A program made the position numbers and the translations under genes. From the NCBI GenBank assembly GCA_027449585.1, contig DAIDLJ010000005.1, positions 1 to 44,219 on the forward strand: a stretch of 44,219 nt of DNA, written 5' to 3'. The notes beneath the pieces are model-generated. The model did no database searches, was not told the DNA's origin, and saw only the letters and a program-made list of their open reading frames with translations. Every line of letters starts with the position of its first letter. Position 1 is the first letter of the stretch. Shown here one piece after another: positions 1-8,336 of this stretch. The DNA is from Microcaldota archaeon. Its GTDB lineage: Archaea; Micrarchaeota; Micrarchaeia; Micrarchaeales; CABMGC01.

Positions 1-54
1 GATATAATGGACCATAAAGAATACGATAAGAAATTTGGCTATAAGAAACTTTGA
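1..54 (+). CDS. Possible 3' end of an upstream gene (partial)
   Basis: Frame 1 is open from the window edge to a TGA at 52-54 and reads a charged, Lys/Tyr-rich tail (…DHKEYDKKFGYKKL). Its composition looks coding, but 17 residues are too few to identify a family. It could also be a chance open stretch. No function is proposed. The following 121 bases up to 175 hold no recognisable gene. Confidence 0.3.
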   Translation, partial: DIMDHKEYDKKFGYKKL

Positions 55-175
55 CAGCTTCGTTTGCTGAATAGATGAATAATCCACGTGCAAATAATCT
101 TTATACCATAGAAAACCTGATGACTAAGGAATAAGCATTTGGCGTATTTTCAAACTATGTCTTATTTAGCTTCCA

Positions 176-403
176 TCAGGTTCTTAGCAGCTTATTCTCT
201 TTTGCCCTATTGAAGAGTATTTCGTAGAGCTCACCGGCCAATTTCTCTTTCCTGTAGCTGCTCCTTTCGCCTGCTGCTTTTGTGAGCCCTTCCAGTGCCT
301 TGCTAAATGCGCGTTCATCTGTCATGCACGCTTCGAGCCTTCTTGCAACCCATATATCGGCGTTACGTTCGTGCATCTCTTTGGCCTTTGCAATCAATTT
401 CAT
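176..403 (-). CDS. Small helical hypothetical protein
   Basis: A 75-residue, strongly charged protein (Lys/Arg/Glu-rich) predicted to be almost entirely alpha-helical, with no signal peptide or membrane segment. I do not recognise the family. I chose the ATG at 403 over the ATG at 421 because a TATA-like stretch on the minus strand (about 426-443) would place transcription start at roughly 403-412, giving a nearly leaderless mRNA. The longer form only adds MVICGI. It runs divergently from the HAD gene at 584. It could be a small RNA- or protein-binding adaptor, but nothing in the sequence says so. Confidence 0.6.
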   Translation of the reverse strand: MKLIAKAKEMHERNADIWVARRLEACMTDERAFSKALEGLTKAAGERSSYRKEKLAGELYEILFNRAKENKLLRT

Positions 404-544
404 AATGCCACAAATAACCATACTAGATTAATACATATAAACAGCATCGATAACACAAAAATAGACCCAGGTCTGCGGCAGTGATGATTGCAAAGCATTA
501 TGGACTTGGGAAAGGCTGCTGATTACTTCCAACGACATGATAAG

Positions 545-556
545 ACATATATATCT
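545..556 (+). promoter_or_regulatory. TATA box for the HAD-family gene
   Basis: An alternating ACATATATATCT stretch centred about 33 nt upstream of the ATG at 584 fits an archaeal TATA box, with transcription start near 578 and a very short leader. Confidence 0.5.
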
Positions 557-583
557 GGCAAAAACTAGTATTTCTGTGGATTT

Positions 584-1216
584 ATGGCAGTCAAATCGCA
601 AAAACTGGTTGGACAATTGGAAAGATTATTGAGGGGACAGAAAACCAGCAGCATAAATGTTGCATTGGACATAGAAGGCACACTTGCAGATATAAGCACA
701 CCCTCACTGGCTAAGTACAATAAACTCCATGGAACCTCATGGAAAGTTGGCGATATTACTGACTGGGGATTTGAATCCATTAAAGCAGACGTACGAGAAA
801 TGATGGGACTGTTTACTGAAACATGGAAAATGGATTCTAATCAAATTAAAAGAACATGCGATGTGGAGCTTTTACATAATGTGGGAAAAATGTACAATCT
901 CGACGTAGTAACTAGCAGAATGGGAGTTGATATGGAGCTTAAAAGTTGGTTAAATAGCGTAGGGTTGGGCGAAGTTAGATTAGTGGTTAACGATCCAAAG
1001 AAAGAGAAAACAAACTTGCAGTATTCGGTTTACATTGATGATTCACCATTGCTTGCAAGGGAAGTGGCCAATAGCGAAGATAAATTAATACTATTAATAA
1101 AGCAGCGTTGGAATACGGATGTTAGAGGAATCAGCAACAGAGTAATTCCAGTAAATGGAGTTGACGATGCAGCTAATGCCTTACTATCAGTAGCGCGTTT
1201 GTTGGATGGCCGTTAA
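584..1216 (+). CDS. HAD-superfamily hydrolase (5'-nucleotidase-like)
   Basis: A 210-residue soluble protein with the HAD motif order. The nucleophile region is ALDIEGTLAD (D29-I-E31-G-T), motif II is VVTSR (T110/S111), lysines at 139-142 may supply motif III, and YIDDSP (D152/D153) is motif IV. The layout resembles 5'(3')-deoxyribonucleotidase/NT5C-type HAD phosphatases; the substrate is unknown. Residue +2 after the nucleophile is Glu rather than the usual Asp of DxD phosphatases, which may change catalysis. The gene uses more A/T-rich codons (aaa, aat, tta) than its neighbours, possibly a sign of transfer. It converges with the next gene, leaving 3 nt between stops. Confidence 0.75.
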   Translation: MAVKSQKLVGQLERLLRGQKTSSINVALDIEGTLADISTPSLAKYNKLHGTSWKVGDITDWGFESIKADVREMMGLFTETWKMDSNQIKRTCDVELLHNVGKMYNLDVVTSRMGVDMELKSWLNSVGLGEVRLVVNDPKKEKTNLQYSVYIDDSPLLAREVANSEDKLILLIKQRWNTDVRGISNRVIPVNGVDDAANALLSVARLLDGR

Positions 1217-1219
1217 TTT

Positions 1220-1879
1220 TTAGCGATAGTTATTCAGAAGCATTGCCAACTTCGCAGATCCGACGCTCTGCTTAAAGCCGTGCAGCAGGCCTTCCAGCCA
1301 TTGGTCTATGGGCACTGGCTTGCATGTTGGAAGGCCGGCTCTCTTCAATTGGTTGGCCCTTGGATTTGCTGGGTGGGATCCGGTGCGCGCGTGCGTTATC
1401 TCATCCTTAAGGCTCCAGAACATCATGCCTTCGATGGCATATCCTAGCCCCGGAGCGTTATGCGGCCATTCCTGCCAGGTGAGATCGAAAGAGCTTCGCG
1501 GGAAATAGAAGATGGTTGATGCAACGCTTCTCTTCTTGGTCTTATCAGTGCGTATGGCTATGTGCCCCAGTCGTGTGAGACTCCCTACGTTGCGCTGATA
1601 CGGCTCTGGAGGATATCCGCGATAATCGATGGCAATGTGCATAGAAGGCACCCATATCGCGGGAATTCTGCGCAAATCCACAAGTTCAGATAAGTTTGAC
1701 GTGCTCCACGGCTCTTTGAATGACACGGTCTGGGTGAAGTCTTTTTTGCGCCCTATGTATGAGGTGAAGTCCGTTTGATTATCCAGCTTGTCTAGCTCCC
1801 TGCGGTAGAGCCCGATGAACAGTCGTTCATCTTTATCCTTTGGCCTGCGAGCTGCGATTCTGGATTCAAAAGTGCGCAT
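1220..1879 (-). CDS. Hypothetical protein, family not recognised
   Basis: A 219-residue soluble protein with no signal peptide or membrane segment, rich in Trp, Arg and Pro. Notable stretches are a basic, charged N-terminus (about 1-25), a central predicted beta-rich part (75-145) and a C-terminal region with TGSHPANPRANQ near 167-178. I see no known catalytic motif. A minus-strand TATA-like element (about 1903-1914) sits about 28 nt upstream of the ATG at 1879, so the start is well supported and the mRNA probably leaderless. It is flanked by a convergent HAD gene and a small zinc protein, giving no functional hint. Confidence 0.65.
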   Translation of the reverse strand: MRTFESRIAARRPKDKDERLFIGLYRRELDKLDNQTDFTSYIGRKKDFTQTVSFKEPWSTSNLSELVDLRRIPAIWVPSMHIAIDYRGYPPEPYQRNVGSLTRLGHIAIRTDKTKKRSVASTIFYFPRSSFDLTWQEWPHNAPGLGYAIEGMMFWSLKDEITHARTGSHPANPRANQLKRAGLPTCKPVPIDQWLEGLLHGFKQSVGSAKLAMLLNNYR

Positions 1880-1987
1880 TGGATCAGAAACGTGTGCGAT
1901 TTTCTGATATTAAAAGTTAAGCATTGGCAAGTGGCGCTCGGGCTAGAGCCTTTGATTATTAGATTATTTGATTAGGAGAAGTAGCCT

Positions 1988-2173
1988 TTACTCCTTGGCC
2001 GCACTCTTGAAGAGCTTCCTTGAAGGCATCTTTGACCAGTCGTCCTTGCAGATGACGAGCCTTATCACCTTTGAGACACGCCTTGAGCTCTTGACGCAGT
2101 TAACGCACACCTTGCGCTTGCAGTAGTTGCAAGTGTTGTACTTGTGTATGTCTTTGCCGCATCGTTCGCACAT
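1988..2173 (-). CDS. Small zinc-binding CxxC protein
   Basis: A 61-residue basic protein with three CxxC pairs (residues 2/5, 15/18 and 23/26 counted from the ATG at 2173) and a further Cys near 42, so it probably binds one or two zinc ions in a treble-clef or FYVE-like knuckle. The C-terminus is Lys/Arg-rich, which suits nucleic-acid or ribosome binding. I chose ATG 2173 because GTGATT lies 6 nt upstream; a GTG at 2185 would add four residues and also fits the TATA-like TTTATAT at about 2212-2219. It diverges from the methylthiotransferase gene. The precise role is unknown. Confidence 0.7.
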   Translation of the reverse strand: MCERCGKDIHKYNTCNYCKRKVCVNCVKSSRRVSKVIRLVICKDDWSKMPSRKLFKSAAKE

Positions 2174-2247
2174 CACGTGAATCACTCAAAAATTGCTATG
2201 ATAAGCACTACATATAAAGCATTAGGTATTTTAATAGTTGTGGTCAC

Positions 2248-3546
2248 ATGCCCAGCGCATTGATAGAGACGTACGGATGCACGCTCAACCATGCCGATAG
2301 CGAGATAATGGAGGGACTGCTAAAGGCGCAAGGCTTTAGCGTTGAGAATGGGAGGTTTGCACAGGCAGGTTCGCATGATTACATAATAATAAACACGTGC
2401 ACAGTGAAGACGCCGACAGAGCAGAGGATACTTGACAGGATAGCAAAGGCCTCGGGAAAAGGTGCAAGGCTCATAGTCACCGGGTGCATGGCCAGCGCGA
2501 ATGCAGACAGGATAAGAAGGGTTGCGCCAAATGCCAGCATAGTGACAACGAGCAACGTCCACAGGATAACCGACGCCATAGAGGGCATAGAGAAGACGGG
2601 GACCGTGGACTTTTCAGCATACTCTAGGGTCGACAAGCTATCTTATGCAACCGGAGCAGAAGGAGTGATAGCAAGGATACCCATAAGCGAGGGATGCCTT
2701 AGCAGCTGCAGCTTTTGCGAGACCAAGTTTGCGCGCGGCCCCCTAAACAGCTTCTCAGAGGAGCTCATACTAAAGGCGATTGAACTTAGCGTAAAGAGGG
2801 GATCGAAGGAGATAGAGCTGACTTCGCAGGACGTAGGGGCATACGGGCTTGACAGGAAGACGAACATTGGAAGGCTGCTTTCAGGCATCTCGAGTATTGA
2901 CGGGGATTTTAGAGTAAGGGTCGGAATGCTCAACCCTGAGCATCTGCGCAAGTACATCGATGAGCTCATATCCGGATACAGGGATGGAAGGATATACCGG
3001 TTCATACATCTTCCGCTGCAATCGGCAAGCAATAGGATACTTAAGGAGATGGACAGGCGATACACTATAGAGCAGTTCTGCGGCCATATTGAAGAATTAA
3101 GGTCGAAGATTCCAGGCATAAGCATCGAGACGGACATGATAGTAGGATATCCCGGGGAGAGCCAGGAGGAGTTCGAGGAGTCGATGGAGTTCATAAGAAG
3201 GTTCAGGCCGACCTTCACCAACGTCTCCAGGTTTGGCGCACGCCCGCATGCAAAAGCCTCGCAACTCAAGCAGCTTCCCGTGGACGTAATCAAGGAGAGG
3301 AGCTCGGGCATGTCAAGGCTTGCAAGATCTGTGCAAGGAGAGGACCTAAAGAAGCTTGTTGGCATAAGTGAGAGCGTACTTGTAACCGAGGAGAATGAGA
3401 GATCGCTAATCGCGCGCGATGATTCATACAGGATAATAGCGCTGGATAGGAAGTGCGGCGCAAAGATCGGGGAGAGGATCCTTGCAAAGACGCATGCAAA
3501 TACCTCTGTATGCCTTCTGGGCAGGATTGTCGGCGCAGGCAATTGA
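2248..3546 (+). CDS. tRNA methylthiotransferase (MiaB/e-MtaB family)
   Basis: A radical-SAM methylthiotransferase of 432 residues with full family architecture. The N-terminal UPF0004 domain has Fe-S cysteines C11, C51 and C80 (YGCTLN, NTCTVK, TGCMAS). The radical-SAM core carries GCLSSCSFC (C150, C154, C157), and the C-terminus (about 372-432) fits a TRAM RNA-binding domain. Archaeal members with this NTCTVK N-terminus generally convert t6A37 to ms2t6A37 in tRNAs reading ANN codons. Enzymes of this type need Fe-S clusters, which the Suf system in this window could provide. The start has ATG with a TATA-like TATTTTAATAG just upstream. It converges with the aminopeptidase, 9 nt between stops. 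Confidence 0.93.
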   Translation: MPSALIETYGCTLNHADSEIMEGLLKAQGFSVENGRFAQAGSHDYIIINTCTVKTPTEQRILDRIAKASGKGARLIVTGCMASANADRIRRVAPNASIVTTSNVHRITDAIEGIEKTGTVDFSAYSRVDKLSYATGAEGVIARIPISEGCLSSCSFCETKFARGPLNSFSEELILKAIELSVKRGSKEIELTSQDVGAYGLDRKTNIGRLLSGISSIDGDFRVRVGMLNPEHLRKYIDELISGYRDGRIYRFIHLPLQSASNRILKEMDRRYTIEQFCGHIEELRSKIPGISIETDMIVGYPGESQEEFEESMEFIRRFRPTFTNVSRFGARPHAKASQLKQLPVDVIKERSSGMSRLARSVQGEDLKKLVGISESVLVTEENERSLIARDDSYRIIALDRKCGAKIGERILAKTHANTSVCLLGRIVGAGN

Positions 3547-3555
3547 GGCCGGGCG

Positions 3556-6096
3556 CTACCTGTTTGCTTCCATGAACGCTATGTTGGACTCTATCTCTTC
3601 CAATGTGTTTGCAAGCGCCTGCCTAAGGTCCTCCCTCATGTTCTCCTTCTTTGAGAAGAACGACTTCACGGCCTTTAGGTCCTCTCTTGTCCTCAAGACC
3701 GCAAGGTTGTCGACGTACCTGCTGAGCATGTGCGTGCCGCTAGCAAACCGCTTCATTAGGGCCTTCCAGTTGCGCTTGGTCCATCCGAGTACTAGGTCTT
3801 TTCCAACAGGATTTGAAGAGCCTATGGCCACTATGGCATAGGAATCCTGAAGGCGCACGTCCTTTGACATCGAGAAGTCGAATGCCTTGAGAAGCAGCTT
3901 TTTATCGCCAAACATTGCAAGAGAGTTGAGGAACCTTGACTTCTCTTCCGGCACCTTCTCGCTTATGTAGCGCTCCTTGAGCGTATCGAACGTCCTTGCA
4001 TCCCCGACCCAGGCATTGACGTAGAAGATTGAGGAGCGCAAATTGGCCTCGAGGGGCTTGCCGCCCAGATAGTCGTTGAAGAGGTCCTTTGCCTTGTCTA
4101 TCGTCGGCTCGTATCCTGCCCTTGCGGACCGTAGTATCGCGGCGGATCGCATTGCGGTATCGAAGGTGCTCTCAGACTCCTTCCTGCTCCATCCAAGGTC
4201 CTCGATGAGCTGGTTAGTGTACCTTATTATCAGCTCCTTTGAGATCAGGCCGTCCTCCCCATCGAGCATGTCGTTTATGAAGCCCAGGTGCCCCAGGACA
4301 TTTGAGCTCAGCGGATATTCGTTGGTCAGGCAGTACTTCTCAGCGAACTCCAGATAGCCGCTTGCCCTTGACCTTGCTGATCTTATCATGGCGTAAGCAT
4401 CGTTCTCTATCCCCCATGAATCAACAGGGTCGAGCTTCTGCTCCTTGACAAGGTATCCGAGCCTGTCCAGATCCTCCTTTTCGTAGAAGACCCTGTAAAG
4501 TCCGTTCTGTCCTGCGTTGAGCTTGAGCCATGCGCCGCCTTGCGCCAATATGCTTGCGGACTTCTTTCCAAGGAGCATGCTTCCCTCTGATCCGGAGAGC
4601 GAGTAGTTGATTGGTATGGGCCAGATCGTGCTGTCCTTTACATCCTTGAGCAGGAAGTATCTCTGCTGGGAGAGTTCAAATCCTGATCCGGACTTCCTCA
4701 CGCTCACCGACGGATATCCTGGCGTGTCCACCCAGAAGCTTGCGACATCATAGACATTGATCCTCTTCCTGTTTCGCCTCGCCTCCTCATCGATTGCCTG
4801 CCACAGGTCGAACTTTGTGGCGTTCGAGTATGCATGCTTGTTGAGGTAGTTTGTAAGCCCTTTGCGAAATATCTCCTCTCCGGAATAATCCTCTATCATG
4901 TTCAGCACTGTGCCTCCCTTGTCATAGCTTATCTCGTCGAATATCTGGTCGACCTCCCCTGAAGACCTTACTGGCACGCTTATAGGATGGGTCGACTTTA
5001 GCTGGTCTGCGCCGAATGCCGTGGCTATCACGTCCCTCTTGTACTCGGTCCTCATCTTCCATTCAGGGAAGACGGCGTCCATCGCCTTGTAGCTCATGAA
5101 CGTCGCAAAGCTCTCGTTGAGCCATAAGTCATTCCACCATTTCATTGTGACAAGGTCGCCGAACCACTGGTGCACAAGCTCGTGCGCTATGACCTCTGCC
5201 ACCCTTTGCTTTGTGGCTATGGAGCTCTCCTCTGATGAGAGAAGCGCGGTCTCCCTGAAGGTTATCGCGCCCCAGTTCTCCATTGCTCCGGCCGCAAAGT
5301 CAGGGATCCCTATGAAGTCAGCCTTAGGCAGTGGGTAATCGACGCCGAAGTATTCCTGGAAGAACTCGATGAACTTCTTTGCGTACTCCATCGGGAGCTT
5401 GCCCAGGTCCCTCTTTCCCGGCGTGGTTATCACACGCACGTCTATCTTGCCGACCTTGCCAGTTATGTAATCATAATTTCCAACGCCCAGGTAGAGGAGA
5501 TATGTTGACATGCGCGGAGTCTGCATGAACCTGACCAGCTTTGTCCCGCTCCCGCTCTTCTTTGTGGACAGAATTGGCATGTTGGATATGCAGTCGAGCT
5601 CCTTGTCGACCACGAATGAGAGGTCGAAGACCGCCTTGAATGCCGGCTCGTCAAAGCATGGGAATGCATTCCTTGCGTTGGCAGCCTCGAACTGCGATGA
5701 GAGTATGTAGCGCGTCTTTTCCCCCTGCTTGTAGCTGCTCCTATAGAATCCGTACATCTCCGCATTGTTTGTTCCGACAAAGCCGATCTTTATGGTGGCA
5801 TTTCCGCTCACGGCGTCCTTGAGCTTTAGTATTATCCTCTGCTTTGGCTTGTCCTCGCTCACTACCGCACTGTGCTCGTAGGTTCCCACCATGACCGAGG
5901 CGCGCCTTATCTCAAGCTCAGAGGCGTTGAGTGCTATCTCCCTGGTCTTCTTGGCTATCCGAACCTCTATCTCCTCCTCTCCGAGATACTTGAATGTCTT
6001 TAGGTTGGGCTTTAGGACAAGAACATATCTTGAAGGTATTACATTCTCCCCGAGGGTCTGGTATTTCAACGGTCTCTCTTTTTTTGCCATGTACAT
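3556..6096 (-). CDS. M1-family zinc aminopeptidase (tricorn factor F2/F3-like)
   Basis: An 846-residue cytosolic gluzincin aminopeptidase with complete motifs: exopeptidase motif GAMEN (270-274), zinc site HELVH (305-309) and the third ligand E328 in NES. It has the N-terminal beta domain, thermolysin-like catalytic domain, a small beta domain and a helical C-terminal domain, as in tricorn-interacting factors F2/F3 and ERAP-like enzymes. It should trim short peptides left by the proteasome. The ATG at 6096 directly follows the TGA of the peroxiredoxin (6097-6099), so the two are cotranscribed. An ATG at 6090 has GTGA about 6 nt upstream and is an equally good start. No truncation is seen. Confidence 0.95.
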   Translation of the reverse strand: MYMAKKERPLKYQTLGENVIPSRYVLVLKPNLKTFKYLGEEEIEVRIAKKTREIALNASELEIRRASVMVGTYEHSAVVSEDKPKQRIILKLKDAVSGNATIKIGFVGTNNAEMYGFYRSSYKQGEKTRYILSSQFEAANARNAFPCFDEPAFKAVFDLSFVVDKELDCISNMPILSTKKSGSGTKLVRFMQTPRMSTYLLYLGVGNYDYITGKVGKIDVRVITTPGKRDLGKLPMEYAKKFIEFFQEYFGVDYPLPKADFIGIPDFAAGAMENWGAITFRETALLSSEESSIATKQRVAEVIAHELVHQWFGDLVTMKWWNDLWLNESFATFMSYKAMDAVFPEWKMRTEYKRDVIATAFGADQLKSTHPISVPVRSSGEVDQIFDEISYDKGGTVLNMIEDYSGEEIFRKGLTNYLNKHAYSNATKFDLWQAIDEEARRNRKRINVYDVASFWVDTPGYPSVSVRKSGSGFELSQQRYFLLKDVKDSTIWPIPINYSLSGSEGSMLLGKKSASILAQGGAWLKLNAGQNGLYRVFYEKEDLDRLGYLVKEQKLDPVDSWGIENDAYAMIRSARSRASGYLEFAEKYCLTNEYPLSSNVLGHLGFINDMLDGEDGLISKELIIRYTNQLIEDLGWSRKESESTFDTAMRSAAILRSARAGYEPTIDKAKDLFNDYLGGKPLEANLRSSIFYVNAWVGDARTFDTLKERYISEKVPEEKSRFLNSLAMFGDKKLLLKAFDFSMSKDVRLQDSYAIVAIGSSNPVGKDLVLGWTKRNWKALMKRFASGTHMLSRYVDNLAVLRTREDLKAVKSFFSKKENMREDLRQALANTLEEIESNIAFMEANR

Positions 6097-6567
6097 TCAC
6101 TTTCCTTCGTGTTTTTTAATCGCCATTATTATCTGGTCCGCATGGCCCATGGGGTTCACCTTCTCGAATATCTCCTTTATCTTTCCGTCCTTGCCTATCA
6201 GGAAGGTATTTCGCAGTGTTCCCAGGCCGAATATCCCCCTGCTTCCGTATGAATCGTACTCTTTTATAGTGGAACTTGACGTGTCGGAGAGCAAAAGGAC
6301 CTTTAGATCGTGTTTTGAGCAGAATTTTTGGTGCGACGCTATGTCGTCGCTGCTTACGCCGACCACCTCGGCTCCCAGCTTTCTTATCTGGGCTATCTTT
6401 GATGAGAATCCCTTGGCCTCAAGGGTGCATCCGGGAGTGTCGTCCCTTGGATAGAAATACAGCACAAGATACCCGCCACTGAATTCCTTTAGGTTATGCT
6501 TCTTGCCGTCTGATCCGTCAAGGGCAAAATCGGGAGCCTTAGAATTAAGAGTCAACAACACCAACAC
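6097..6567 (-). CDS. bcp: Peroxiredoxin, BCP/PrxQ type
   Basis: A thioredoxin-fold peroxidase of about 156 residues that reduces hydrogen or organic peroxides. The active site PRDDTPGC (P40…T44…C47) gives the peroxidatic Cys47. The resolving Cys often found five residues later is Lys here; C83 is the only other Cys and may serve in the PrxQ subgroup manner (inference). No ATG is available near the start: the 5' end reads GTG-TTG-GTG-TTG-TTG, five consecutive possible start codons (6567 to 6553). A minus-strand TATA-like TTTTTAATTTTG (about 6584-6597) would start transcription near 6563, so the real start may be a few codons downstream. First gene of an operon with the aminopeptidase. Confidence 0.93.
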   Translation of the reverse strand: MLVLLTLNSKAPDFALDGSDGKKHNLKEFSGGYLVLYFYPRDDTPGCTLEAKGFSSKIAQIRKLGAEVVGVSSDDIASHQKFCSKHDLKVLLLSDTSSSTIKEYDSYGSRGIFGLGTLRNTFLIGKDGKIKEIFEKVNPMGHADQIIMAIKKHEGK

Positions 6568-6639
6568 CTATAACTTTATCAGCAACAAAATTAAAAAGCT
6601 TATAACCCATATAGTTCTGCTAAACCTTGAGATGATTCC

Positions 6640-7431
6640 TTGGCCTCGTTTATCGACAGAATAATGGACATGTTCGTCAAGAAGAGCGGAATTGACGAAG
6701 TGCCTGCGGAGCATGTGGAGCAGGCAGAGGCACGTTCGGAGCCGCAGGTAGACGGGAAGGCGGCTGATGAGCAAGCGCCGCAGCAGGCTGCACAGAAGAA
6801 GATTACGATAACCGGGATAAACCTCCGGTTCATGGGAGGTTCGCATCAGATAAAGGGGATGGAGGTCGGAGCGGACACGTTCGAGATAAGGATACCGTTC
6901 AACAACAGGATAGGTAGCGAGAATCTTCCGGACAATCTCAAGGGACCAAAGATAGTGCTCAGCAGGATGACTGTCGATCCGCCATTTAGGATCATCAGCA
7001 TAAGTCCCACGCTGCCCGCGGAAGTCGAGTACCTTGGGAAAGTGGTCTTCACCCTGAAGATGGCCGCGCCGGACATGAACTGGGAAGGACCGATGAACGT
7101 TAGCCTTACCAGCGAGCCATCGAACAACATAACGATAAGCATAAAGAAGGTGACGCTGCACCACGGCGACAAAACTGTGGAGCTTGAGGACTCTGGAGTC
7201 ACAAGCTCGATGCAGAAATCGCAGACCTTCAAGCAGAACCTGCAGCTCTACAAGATAATATCATTCGGGGATGAGGTGAGCAAGATAGAGGTAAATGAGC
7301 CGTTCTTGGTTGCAAGCACGGAGCCCGCTCTCCCCATAAAGGCGGACAGGAAGGACAGCTACATAATAAGCCTCTACCTCAAGTGCCCGGAGTTTAGCTA
7401 CGCGGGGGACCTTGATATAAAATTGTCATAG
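6640..7431 (+). CDS. Beta-rich protein of unknown function
   Basis: A 263-residue protein starting at a TTG (6640) preceded by GAGATGA four nt upstream; the next ATG in frame is 6664. Residues 1-16 form a short amphipathic helix and 22-52 an Ala/Gln/Glu/Pro low-complexity linker. From 53 to the end there are alternating short hydrophobic strands with few helices, resembling an Ig/arrestin-like beta sandwich. There is no signal peptide or long membrane helix. It lies 8 nt upstream of the GTPase-dead translation-factor-like gene on the same strand, so the two probably act together. The family is not recognised; the arrestin-like fold is only an impression from strand pattern. Confidence 0.7.
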   Translation: MASFIDRIMDMFVKKSGIDEVPAEHVEQAEARSEPQVDGKAADEQAPQQAAQKKITITGINLRFMGGSHQIKGMEVGADTFEIRIPFNNRIGSENLPDNLKGPKIVLSRMTVDPPFRIISISPTLPAEVEYLGKVVFTLKMAAPDMNWEGPMNVSLTSEPSNNITISIKKVTLHHGDKTVELEDSGVTSSMQKSQTFKQNLQLYKIISFGDEVSKIEVNEPFLVASTEPALPIKADRKDSYIISLYLKCPEFSYAGDLDIKLS

Positions 7432-7439
7432 ATGTTTCG

Positions 7440-8336
7440 ATGAACTACCTAGTCTCAGTGCCGGTAAACGAGAACGTCGCATCGTTCATAGGCAAGAAGG
7501 GATCCGACGAGGGAATAACCTTCTTCAACAGGAAGATGGACGCAGACGTCATAGTCGCGATAATGCCATACACCAGGGAGGAGAGGCTCTACCAGAGCCT
7601 TGCAGAGACCATGCTCATATCCGGCCAGATAGTGATAAGCACCGAGACCGTGGACAAGTTCCTAGGCGAGATAATAGTCGCTGCGTCCCTGCTTGAAAAG
7701 CGCTCGATAGTTCTCAACGAGAACGACGTTAGCAGGATGGTGAACGGGCTTCTTAAGGATTACGAGGTGTGCGGCAGGGAGGAGCTGCTTGAAAAAATAG
7801 TCGCGCACAAGGAGCAGCATGATGGGGACCTTCGCATAGACGTGGACAAGGCCTTCCCTGTCAAGGGGATAGGCACGGTCGCCCTTGGAGTAGTCACCAG
7901 GGGGAAGGTGAAGGTCCATGACAATCTTTACCACAGCTCCGGAAAGCAGGTCATGATAAAATCGATACAGAGCCAGGACGTCGACGTGCAGGAGGCCGGA
8001 TACGGCACGAGAGTCGGCCTGGCAGTTAAGGGAATAGAGTATGAGGAGATAGACAAGGGAGACCTTCTGACGTCAAAGCAGTTCCAGAAGGCAAAGGGGA
8101 TGACTGCGACACTCAAGACAAGCTCTTTTGCCAATGAGAAGGTTGAGGCTGGAAAGAGATACATGCTCGTCTCCAACTTCTCGCACGTTATTGCGAAGGT
8201 TGACGAGGTGGACGGTCAGAACGCCAAGATTAGTTTCGAGAAACCCATAGCCATACTGCAGGGAGACTCATTCATGCTGATAAGGGACCAGAGCCCCAGG
8301 ATATTCGCATCCGGCAAGGCATCGACGATTTCCTAG
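7440..8336 (+). CDS. EF-Tu/SelB-like protein with degenerate GTPase domain
   Basis: A 298-residue protein. Residues 132-212 match translation-GTPase domain II (FPVKGIGTVALGVVTRGKVK…DKGDLL, as in EF-Tu and aSelB) and 218-298 look like domain III. The first 130 residues occupy the G-domain position but are shortened. Where GHVDHGKT would be, it has VASFIGKKGSD (13-23), and the NKxD motif is replaced by LNENDV. GTP hydrolysis is therefore unlikely. Archaeal 'EF-Tu domain 2' proteins of this kind are known from methanogens, but their function is not established as far as I know. It follows the beta-rich gene by 8 nt. Its TAG overlaps the opposing gene's stop within CTAG (8333-8336). Confidence 0.8.
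   Translation: MNYLVSVPVNENVASFIGKKGSDEGITFFNRKMDADVIVAIMPYTREERLYQSLAETMLISGQIVISTETVDKFLGEIIVAASLLEKRSIVLNENDVSRMVNGLLKDYEVCGREELLEKIVAHKEQHDGDLRIDVDKAFPVKGIGTVALGVVTRGKVKVHDNLYHSSGKQVMIKSIQSQDVDVQEAGYGTRVGLAVKGIEYEEIDKGDLLTSKQFQKAKGMTATLKTSSFANEKVEAGKRYMLVSNFSHVIAKVDEVDGQNAKISFEKPIAILQGDSFMLIRDQSPRIFASGKASTIS

Noticed and set aside
428..616. Minus-strand open frame of 62 codons overlapping the HAD promoter
   Set aside because: Covers the promoter and start of a convincing gene; Cys/Tyr-rich composition looks non-coding.
2643..3542. A 299-codon antisense frame inside the methylthiotransferase gene
   Set aside because: Long only because the real gene avoids certain codons; the Ser/Leu/Pro-rich product has no plausible fold and the sense gene has every family motif.
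6568..7164. A 198-codon antisense frame over the beta-rich gene
   Set aside because: Composition is a shadow of the opposite strand, and the plus-strand gene has a ribosome binding site and a cotranscribed partner.
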